From: Macrotis lagotis
Taxonomy: Eukaryota > Chordata > Mammalia > Peramelemorphia > Peramelidae
Direction of reading: 5' to 3'
Assembly (NCBI RefSeq): GCF_037893015.1
Contig: NC_133666.1
Location: 460,132,594 to 460,196,593, forward strand
Length of the DNA stretch: 64,000 nucleotides
Below are positions 55,908-64,000 of this stretch, piece after piece. Each line of letters begins with the position of its first letter. The stretch's first letter is position 1. A model generated the notes under the pieces. The model was not told where the DNA came from, made no database searches, and saw nothing but the letters and a program-made list of their open reading frames with translations. A program made the translations under genes and the position numbers.

Positions 55908-56095
55908 GGCAGCTAGATGTCTCAATGTATAGAATGCTGGATCTGGAATTAAGAAGACCTAGGATCCAATCCAATTCCAGACACTCACTAGCTGTGTGAC
56001 TCTGGGAAAGTCAGTTAACCTCCAGTATCCTTGCCAAGAAAAACTCATATACAGTCCTGAAAAATCAGACACAATTGAACAACAATAAAGTACTT
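55908..56095 (+). mobile_element. MAR1-type SINE
   Basis: ggaggcagctagatgtctca, ctcactagctgtgtgactct, ccagtatccttgccaagaaa, cagacacaattgaacaac. Confidence 0.82.
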
Positions 56096-56099
56096 TTTT

Positions 56100-56200
56100 T
56101 ATACCTCTTCCATTTCCTGGTCCTTACAACAATTCTGTGATGTAGATGCTATTATTATTATTCCCATTTTCCAGATGAGGAAACTGAGACTAAAAGTGAT
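56100..56200 (-). mobile_element. MIR-class fragment
   Basis: cttacaacaattctgtgatg and ccagatgaggaaactgagac. Confidence 0.6.
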
Positions 56201-56204
56201 TAAG

Positions 56205-56235
56205 ATGTGTGTGTGTGTGTGTGTGTATGTGTGTA
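56205..56235. repeat. (GT)n microsatellite
   Basis: About 14 GT units with one GTAT. Confidence 0.95.
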
Positions 56236-56239
56236 ATTT

Positions 56240-57600
56240 ATGAGTGCCAGAAAAATATATGTGACTTGAAGAGTGGGAAGAGGTAAGAAAGAATGGGAAG
56301 AAGCCAAAGGATAGATTTAGCTAAAATGATGAATGTAGGTGCCAGGGTAAAGTGAAAGATGAAGGCAATTAGAGCCACAGATATGAGAACTGAAAGGTAG
56401 AGGTACACCTGGGAAATATGATGTAGGAGATTATTTCTGAACACAACCCTCAATGATTCTTATAGTCAGGGATTTAGCAACCCTCATTTGATCAAATAGA
56501 ATTTATCCATTCTTTGCTTTAAGAGAAAGTTTCTCCATCCTTACAAAGCACAACAGCTCCCCTCTTCCACTCTAGAACCTATGTGAAGTGCACATTGCAA
56601 ATTTCACACTTTGAATGCTGTATGAAACACATCTCTTTTTTTTTTTTTTTTTTGCTTTGCTTTCAGATACCTTGAAATGTCAAGCTATTAGAAGTGAGAA
56701 ACACAGCCTTTTTGTATAACCATAACGTGCTGGCTCAGGAGGTCGTCTGAATCACTGCAGTAATTAGCTAACAGCAAGCTTTGCTGAGTAACACTTCCCC
56801 AAGGATTCATGGTGACACTAGAAAATCAAGCCTTTTTATATGTTCTGCCTCTTTTCACCTCCAATGCCTGCAACTTGATCAGGAAAAATAAAGCATTGTA
56901 GAGCAGATCATTGATGTGGAAGCAGGTGGTCTGAACTTGCCTTCATGTAAATAAAAGCTCCATCCTCAAATGATTTTACTTAAATGCACAAATCATAAGG
57001 TATAAACATGGTAAAGCCAGAAAGCTAATTCAAGGAGTTAAATTTAAGCTCAGGGATACCACTGAACCTTGATAGGCTAAGACCCTTGGCTCTGGAAGGG
57101 TATAAAAATCAAAAGGAAGAAAATAAATAAAAGGTATAGCAAGGGGAGTGGGGAGGAAAATGGAATATAGCATTTTTCCATTAAAAATGTATTCACTTAC
57201 ATTATTGAGTTCAAGCACAAACAGAAAAATACTAGAAAATATTTGGTTAAGAGTCGACAGAGATGGAAACAAAACTCATGTAGAGGGGCTTATACTACAA
57301 ACCAACTAGACAGAAGAAGGAATCAGTTGAGGAGTCAAAGATGGTAGGTGATTCTGTAGTGATGCAGTATTTCAACCATCCAATCATTGGCTGTCACTCC
57401 TATGTGAAGCAAGTCAACAAATAAACAGAAAAATTGGTACATGTGTGACCTGGCTTAAAGAGGATTTCATCTTTCAAAAAGAGGAAGAAGCAACAGGGGA
57501 CTATGATTAAAATCAATGAAGAATTGGGTTTGTGAAGTACAAATGATAGAAACCTTGGAACAAATAAGGACTCCAACATAAAGGTCATGGTAGAAAGGGA
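56240..57600. other. Unassigned, mostly unique stretch
   Basis: 56690-56900 has a mixed, low-repeat look with TAATTA and CAGCTA-type words. 56766-56832 is partly repeated at 58621-58684. Confidence 0.35.
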
Positions 57601-57604
57601 AAGG

Positions 57605-58600
57605 AAAGCCAAGAACAGGTTGATATGCACCCAAGGTTTGGGGAGTGCAAATGACTTCCAGGTTAATGAAAGACCTAAAAGATGTGACTGCTGAGTCACT
57701 ACTGGTGGCCATTGAAGGAGAATGGAGACAAAGGAAAGGACAGGATGATAGCAAATGTTTTGCCTGTGTTCAAAAGAAGAAAGTGGATAAATAAAATACA
57801 GCAATGAGTATGGCACTCTAATTTGACAAAATTATATGATATATTTTTTTAAAGGAATGGTGTATTAACCACTTAGAAAAGGAAATACAGTATTGAAAAA
57901 CAGATCATATCTGATTAACTTCATTTCTTTTTTTTTTTGGAGAGGGTAATAGTACCCTGGAATTCTGGGAATGTTATAGGCATAGCATACATAGATTTCA
58001 ACAAAATTTCTCCTGCAATGTTTACAAATCAGGTGGAGAGATGTGGACTACGTAACCATGGAGTAAAAGTGGCTATGAAACTAGTTTAATAACTGGACCC
58101 AGTGAATAGTTATTAATGATTTGATGTTATCTGGGAAGATAGTCTCTAGTAGAAAGAGAGAATCCCAGGCACTGAACTGAGCCTGGCCATTCGACATAGG
58201 ATCATGGGATCATAATACTGCAGATTTGGAGATAGAAGAAACATTAGAGATAGGTCACTTAGTCCAACCCAATTATTTTATTGATTAGAAAACTGAGGCC
58301 CAGAAAGCATGTTCCTCCAGTTAGTAAATGTCTGAGACAAGATTCAAACCTAGTTCTTCCTGATTAAAAATTCAGCACTCTATGATTCAAACAAAAGGAA
58401 TAGTAATATGTTGATCAATGACTTGAATAAAGGCATACATAGTAGATTTACAGATAAGAAGCTAATATATGAAATGATACAACAAACTGAAAAATAAATC
58501 TACAGGTTAGACTAATGGTTCAAACTGAAAAAAATTAAATTTGATAGTATAACTAAAGTTCTATACATTGATTCAAAAAATCAGCTTCACAAATATAACT
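57605..58600 (+). mobile_element. CR1/L3 LINE, ORF2 C-terminal part
   Basis: Sense-strand CR1 text: gatagcaaatgttttgcctg, catagatttcaacaaaattt, ttattaatgatttgatgtta and ggtctctagtag-like, ttgatcaatgacttgaataa, gattcaaaaaatcagcttca. A MIR-class piece (58200-58370; aaactgaggcccagaaagca) interrupts it. No reading frame survives. Confidence 0.65.
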
Positions 58601-58984
58601 AAATCATTACAGTAGTAACAGCTAACAGTAATAATAGCTAAGTAGTATTTCCCCAAGGATTCAAGGGGACACTAGAAAATCAAATTCCTATAAAATTCTT
58701 ATCACAAATATAGGAAAGGTATGGTATAGAAAATAGTTCTTGGGATTACAACAGTATAAATAAAAAACAATAAAACTAAAAAATATGTAATTATCATAAC
58801 CATGTTTGATCCAAGAGAAGATGTGAGAGTATGTATCTCTCTTCTCTTGGAAAGGAGGAAAGCTATGAGTGTGGAGTACTGAATGTATTAGCATACTTGG
58901 CTGATGAGCTGGTTTTGCTGAACTTAAAAAAAATCTTTATTAAAAAAGAATAGTTGCTGGATAGAGAAGTAGAAGTCAATTAAT

Positions 58985-59222
58985 ATGTATTTATTAAATA
59001 GAATGATAGAATGCTGGGCTGAAGTCAAGAAAACTCATCTTCCTAAGTTCAAATCTGGACTCAGACATTTACTGTATGACCATGAGCAAGTCACTTACCC
59101 ATGTTTGCCTCAATTCCTCATCTGTAAAATGAGCAAGAGAAAAAAACTGCAAACCACTCCAGTATTTCTGCCAAAGAGTCAAACAAGACCTGAAACAACT
59201 GAACAATAATAAAATATAATTT
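58985..59222 (+). mobile_element. MAR1-type SINE
   Basis: agaatgctgggctgaagtca, gttcaaatctggactcagac, cctcatctgtaaaatgagca, accactccagtatttctgcc. Confidence 0.8.
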
Positions 59223-59329
59223 ATTAAGTGCATGAATGTGATAGGGAAAATAAGCTTTTTAAAAGAACAAACTTTTGAACAACTTTGAGTATAATGAATG
59301 CCCTCCTCCCCCACATAAGATTTGTAATC

Positions 59330-59430
59330 ATCATCTCTAGTCTAGTAACGACTGAATTCAAAGAGTCATCATTAATGGTTTGAAGTTAGCTTGGATAATG
59401 GTCTCTAGTAGTAGATCCCAACCATGTATT
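59330..59430 (+). mobile_element. CR1/L3 fragment
   Basis: gaattcaaagagtcatcatt ... aatggtctctagtag repeats the CR1/L3 block at 58105-58160. Confidence 0.55.
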
Positions 59431-59730
59431 GCAACAGGAAGGAAATTTAGAAGTTGGTCATTGAATACCACCTTGTTCGTTTTATAAATGAGGAAACAGA
59501 GACTCAGTTATTTTTATTGAAGTAGGCCTGGAAAAATCTCTGTTAGGAAACTACAGAGGCTGAAGATAAGAAGGCAATAACAAAGAAGCAGTTGGGGTAA
59601 TTCTAGACTTTCTGAAAAAGAATTGATAAGATTTGGTGACTAGCTATAAGGAAAGAATTAAAGATGATGGGGAACTCAAGTCTAGGTATCTAGGAAAATG
59701 ATTATACTCTTAGCAAGAAAAATGGTAGGT

Positions 59731-59880
59731 GGGGGCAGTTAGGTACCACAGGAGATAAAGTACCAGTCCTGGAGTCAGGAGGACCTGAGTTCAAATATGA
59801 CCTCAGACACTCAATAATTACTTAGCTGTGTGACCTTGGGCAAATCATTTAACCCCACTGCCTTGCAAAACACCAAGAAA
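59731..59880 (+). mobile_element. WSINE1-like SINE
   Basis: TSD agaaaaatggtaggt at 59716-59730 and 59881-59895. Confidence 0.96.
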
Positions 59881-59899
59881 AGAAAAATGGTAGGTATAT

Positions 59900-61050
59900 T
59901 ATCAGTTTGACCTTATGTGTTTTGAGTTTTTCCTAGAATTCATCTTAAAATTTAAGATAGCATAGAAACAGGAGAGAACTAGAGATATAAAGATCTGGGA
60001 GTCATTTAATATTGAAGTGATAGCCAAAGCCATGATAACTGATGAGCTTACAAGGGAAGGAATGAAATGAAATCAGTAAAGGATTCCAAGCCCAACAGAC
60101 TATCCCACAATCAGAGAGCAGGAGGAAAGCAAGGATCCAGAGAAGAAGCTGAAGAGGGTATAAGAAATAATCCAGGAATGCCTAGGGAGACAAATCAGTG
60201 GATGAGACTATTTCAAATTTAGACCAATTCAAAGAGATTTGTTTCTTGTTAGTCACCAGGCTAGGTCCTCGGTCTTCCTCCTGATCTTTTCTAATTATCT
60301 CTCATTGATTCCCTAGAACAATGTCCATAGCAACTGTTCCAATTTTCCTTCACTTTTCACAGGTCCCAATCCTCTTCTTCCTGGCCCCTTATTGTTTAGA
60401 TGACCTCGTCTTCTACTTTGCTGAAATCAATATCATCTGCCCTGAATGCTCTCTCATCCATTGCTGCAGCATGGATAACCAGAAATAATATGATATAGGG
60501 GAAATAAACTAGGTTATGAGTCTGGGTGGGGTTGGGGAGGGGGGTGTCCTAGCTTCAAAAGCCTGGAAAAGTCCTTAAGTCTCACTGCATCTCAGTTTCT
60601 ACATTTAAATAGGGGGTTTTATTATCTGATTTCTAAGGGTCTAGTAGGAGTTAATGAAATTTTACCATATTCCTTGCCTTAGATGAGGAGTGGGGGGACG
60701 AAGAGTATGCGTGTGTGTTTGTGTGTGTGATGATTGCCTTTATAGGTTTATAACTCTGTTCAGGACTGAAACAAGAAGAATAATAGATTAAGAAAAGATT
60801 TATATGCTCAAGTTTAAACAAAAAGTGTCAAAAAGAACAAATTTGCAAGAGAGGATGATAAGCTATTATAGTTCAGCAGTGTTTTTGTAAATACATTCTT
60901 TCAAGTCTGTGTAAGTCAGGGTTTCACTTGCCCAAAAGGTTCTATTTCCAAAAAAAAAAAATGAACAATAAACTGGCAATAACCAAAACTACCTTTCTTT
61001 GATACATTAATTTGTGAGAGGAGGGTGGGACCTGGGTTTTCTTTAGTTAG
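59900..61050. other. Unassigned stretch
   Basis: Contains a short GT tract at 60708-60730 and an A run at 60950. No gene seen. Confidence 0.4.
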
Positions 61051-61056
61051 TTTTGA

Positions 61057-61290
61057 GAGGCAGTAGGACATAGTAGTAACTTGGAATCAGAAGAAAACTA
61101 GGTTTGATTCCTACCTTCCTGACTTACTAATTGGGTGATCATGGGAAAATCACTTAACCTCTGTGTCTTAACTGCTTCATTTGTGAAATGAGGGTGTAAT
61201 GCTGCTTGTAGGGATTGTGGGGGAGGATGGAAGGAAGAGATGTCAAAGGGTTTGTGCCAACTTTAAAACTTTGTATATAAGCAAGTCTAC
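61057..61290 (+). mobile_element. MIR-class SINE
   Basis: aggcagtaggacatagtagt, aaaatcacttaacctctgtg, cttcatttgtgaaatgaggg. Confidence 0.75.
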
Positions 61291-61489
61291 AGTTTCTAGA
61301 ACTGGAATCTTAGAGTTAAAAGGTTCCTTATCAGTCAAATCACAAAGTATTACAATCACTGTGCTATGTACTGAGGATTCAAAGAAAGGTTAAAAAAGTA
61401 ATAAAAGGGTGAAAAATAGTCTCTCTGCTCTCAAGAAGTTCATAATCTAATGGGAGAGACTAAAATGCAAACAACTATGGTATCTTCCC

Positions 61490-62160
61490 ATATATAATAC
61501 TTATCTATTTGGGTGCCCAAAATTTGAAAACAATGTATTACACAAAGTTTGAACTCAAGTTTTATTCATCATGAAATTCAGGGACCTTCTACTCATAGCT
61601 CTCAGGCATCTTTTGGGCAAGTGGACACATGCTTAGTCCATTTCATTTCATGAACCTGAAGCATCAATTGTGTCCTTTGAAATCAATCACTTCTTTTTCA
61701 TCAGCAATTCTTCTTGCCTCCTGCTGACACATCCTTGTGGACACAGGAATTCCAATGGCCCTTTTCGGTTCAATTCATCTCTTACTTCCCTCTCTAGATC
61801 AAGTTGCCTTGTCCCTCATGGCCTTTTTCTGCTGGGTGTCTTCAGTTGGATTTCTTCTTTCTGTAGCCAGCCTCAGATAACTGACATTCAGTAGCATGAT
61901 ATCCATTCACTATCCATTCACTGGCTCACTTTGAACTTGAATTCGCCACTGGATGAAAATCTTTTCTGAGCTATTTCTGGGCAGAACGTGGCAAAACATA
62001 ACCTAATATACCAGTAACAAATGCAAAACAGTGAGTGCAAAGATAGCAAGCTTGAAAAAGCAAAAAATGCAAGTAAAAAAATCTACAACCACTGTATAAG
62101 ATGCTCCCAGTTTTTAAACCCCAAATTTTTCGGAAAAAGGGTGGGTCTTAATACATGAGG
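61490..62160 (-). mobile_element. Decayed pogo-like DNA transposon with transposase remnant
   Basis: Minus-strand translation of about 61625-61800 gives IGIPVSTRMCQQEARRIADE, then DFKG, then (W)CFRFMK and NGLSM. This is the CENP-B-type helix-turn-helix region of pogo-superfamily transposases (usual form: GI-VST-MI-EA, DFK-S-GWCYRFMRRNGLS). Stops replace the Trp and Arg codons, as expected from decay. The DDE catalytic domain is absent, so this is an internally deleted copy of about 670 bases. The ends carry loosely inverted words (ccatatataatacttatc at the left; ggtcttaatacatgagg at the right). Confidence 0.6.
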
Positions 62161-62214
62161 GATTTCGATATGTACAAACTGGAAATAATTAGATTTCTTT
62201 ATCCCCTCCCCAAC

Positions 62215-62242
62215 GGGGGGGTGGGGGTGGGGTGGGCCGGGG
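62215..62242 (+). other. G-quadruplex-prone G tract
   Basis: Five G runs of 7, 5, 4, 3 and 4 bases separated by T, T, T and CC. They lie just right of the DNA transposon. Confidence 0.75.
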
Positions 62243-62504
62243 ATCAGGGAAATCACTAGCCCTAAATAGGATCAAAAAATGCTTCCTGTAGAAGATGGGA
62301 TTTTAGCTAGAACTTGAAGGGATGCCAGGAGAATCAGATAAAGAGGTACCAGACATTTAGGGTCAGGAGAGAGTGTATCTTTCTTGTTCAAGGAACAGCA
62401 AGGAAGTTAGTGTCACAAGATTATAGAATATGTGGGGATAGAGCAAGGTATAAGAAGACTGAAAAGGTAGGAGGGGGTTCAAGCTGTAAAGGTTTTAGTC
62501 CCAT

Positions 62505-63170
62505 ATCTACTTACTTCAATTCTCCACCCATCATACAACATCCCTGAGTGATAATTTACCTTTTGCTTGAATACTTCCAGTACCTAGGAGCTTACTGCCT
62601 TTAAGACTGTCTATTTTCTATTCTATTTTCAGTTAGCTCTAATTACTGGAGAATTTTTTCTTATATTCAATCTAAATCTGCCTCCCTATAACTTTGATAT
62701 ATTAATTAAAACAGGGTTCTGCCTCCCTCCACAATCAGATCTTTCCTATCATGTAGTCATTATCACCCCACCCAAAGTAAAATACCTATGGGGAGCAACA
62801 AAATTAGTCTAATGATAAATTAGTCTTTGAGTTTGTAGCCCAGCTGCTTGTTTTCATAAACCTTTGGTAAATCATTTTGCCTGTGCTATGTGAAGAGTCA
62901 CTAGCAAGAATGAAATCCTCCATGGATTATACATCTGTGATACCAATAGATATCACTAACTTTTGAGAAAAATTCTTGATGAATACTACCAAAATATGCT
63001 TTTTTAAAGCTAATCAGTTTATTGAGGTAACAAAAAATTAATTTATATTTAAAATTATCTGAATTCATGCCAGGCATAACTCGAGGAATAATGATGGATG
63101 TAAAAAAATCCAACTCATCTGTTATTTAAAATCCCTTTTAACAATACAGCATGAATTATTTGAATTTTTA
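62505..63170. other. Unassigned AT-rich stretch
   Basis: 62560-62760 (ttccagtacctaggagctta, tttcttatattcaatctaaa) may be further antisense CR1/L3. Otherwise nothing. Confidence 0.4.
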
Positions 63171-63184
63171 AAAATTCTCTTCAA

Positions 63185-63342
63185 GGGGTGGTTAGATGGC
63201 GCAGTGGATAGAGCACCAGCCCTGGAGTCAGGAGTACCTGAGTTCAAGTCCGACCTCAGACACTTAATAATTACCTAGCTGTGTGGCCTTGGGCAAGCCA
63301 CTTAACCCCATTTGCCTTGCAAAAACCTAAAAACAAAAAAAC
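63185..63342 (+). mobile_element. WSINE1-like SINE
   Basis: Intact head with tggcgcagtgg. TSD (a)aaaattctcttcaa / aaaactctcttcaa. Confidence 0.96.
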
Positions 63343-63357
63343 AAAAAACTCTCTTCA

Positions 63358-64000
63358 ACTAGCTTCTGCTAGGATATTTTCTGCTGATTTGGGGATTGTA
63401 GTTCTGTTGGAAAATAGGCTTCGGGCAATGATGGCAGAGGAATTCTGGGTAAGGAATCAATAAGTCCCTTGACTGGACAAATATCGGACCTATAAGTAAA
63501 AGTCTGAAAATACCATTTCTGAGTTTTAATCATTTTTACTGTTATCCATTGTCCATGGAGAACTCTAAAATAATAAGAACTAATAGAGCAAGGAAAATCT
63601 CTGTTACCTCAAGTCATTCATACAAGTCACAGTTACTTCAAGAAATCTAGGACCCATTTCTCAAATACTTAGCATATATGCTACCAACAACTAAAAAATA
63701 CCACCGAATATTATAAAATATATGGATAACAAATTTCTAACTAATATGACTCCCAGTTGAGTGCATAAGTATAAAGAAATAGAATAGCAACTTCTATAAT
63801 CAGAAAACCAGAAATGTTAAGGTGACTTGATACCTTAGTATATTTAATAGTATATTCATAGTATATTTAAAATTCACTAGTATGTATATTCAAATCTTTG
63901 GAAGAGATCTATATCCCATCTTTTCCTACACAATCCAAAGTAAATTTAAGTCTTTTGTATTCAATTACACAATACATGCAATAGTGAATATGGCTGTGAT
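63358..64000. other. Unassigned AT-rich stretch to the window end
   Basis: No gene or nameable repeat. Confidence 0.4.

Larger units (their letters stand above)
61335..62500 (+). repeat. Old interspersed repeat (7645 family), split by a DNA transposon
   Basis: Left part to about 61485 (ctgctctcaagaagttcata, atctaatgggagagacta). The right part resumes near 62243 (cttcctgtagaagatgggat, tagctagaacttgaaggga). Confidence 0.6.

Noticed and set aside
57030-57816. Minus-strand frames of 80-138 codons
   Set aside because: They overlap sense-strand CR1/L3 text and unassigned AT-rich DNA, are hydrophobic, low in information and show no domain.

Overview
The window reads as marsupial genomic DNA, most likely from an Australian dasyuromorph (Tasmanian devil, antechinus and kin). 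The main evidence is a short tRNA-related CORE-SINE present on both strands, many copies still flanked by clear target-site duplications (TSDs). Its 3' half (acacttaataattacctagc, then ccttgcaaaaacctaaa) matches what I remember of the dasyurid WSINE1 family. Around it lie marsupial-type L1 3' ends, MAR/MIR CORE-SINEs, an RTE-type LINE, L2, CR1/L3 and AT-rich intergenic sequence. The species call is from memory, not from a search. I see no intact multi-exon host gene, rRNA, tRNA gene or CRISPR array.

Layout. 1-1178: 3' part of a half-L1 (HAL1) element. 1180-15500: old L2, CR1/L3 and MIR remnants with young SINEs, plus a minus-strand HAL1 3' fragment at 6535-7000. 15370-20170: a split old repeat, an RTE/MAR tail, a truncated L1 facing a second L1 tail in inverted orientation, and another L1 inserted in a MAR SINE. 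20170-40060: mainly unique or old repeat DNA, with an RTE LINE carrying a FADD reverse transcriptase motif (26940-28030), an L2/MIR block that is locally duplicated (30165-31770), a probable solo LTR (about 31871-32157) and several simple repeats. 40081-45476: a HAL1 element interrupted first by a processed BAK1 retrocopy (40995-43007) and then by a truncated L1 that itself carries a SINE and a tetranucleotide array. 47465-53524: a second HAL1, split by a full-length younger HAL1 (48399-51615) and by a SINE. 53700-64000: CR1/L3 pieces, SINEs, a decayed pogo-like DNA transposon (about 61490-62160) and unique DNA.

The most interesting items: (1) the BAK1 retrocopy keeps 152 codons open, exactly collinear with human residues 60-211, although two stops cut off the N-terminus and the BH3 glycine is arginine; (2) the HAL1 copies share one ORF1-to-3'UTR junction with no ORF2, so they form a real half-L1 family; (3) one HAL1 lineage has SINE-derived units built antisense into its 3' UTR at sites that are empty in other copies, and those units show a marked one-directional A-to-G divergence on the HAL1 sense strand, which could be a fossil trace of RNA editing before reverse transcription. 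All alignments here were done by eye.
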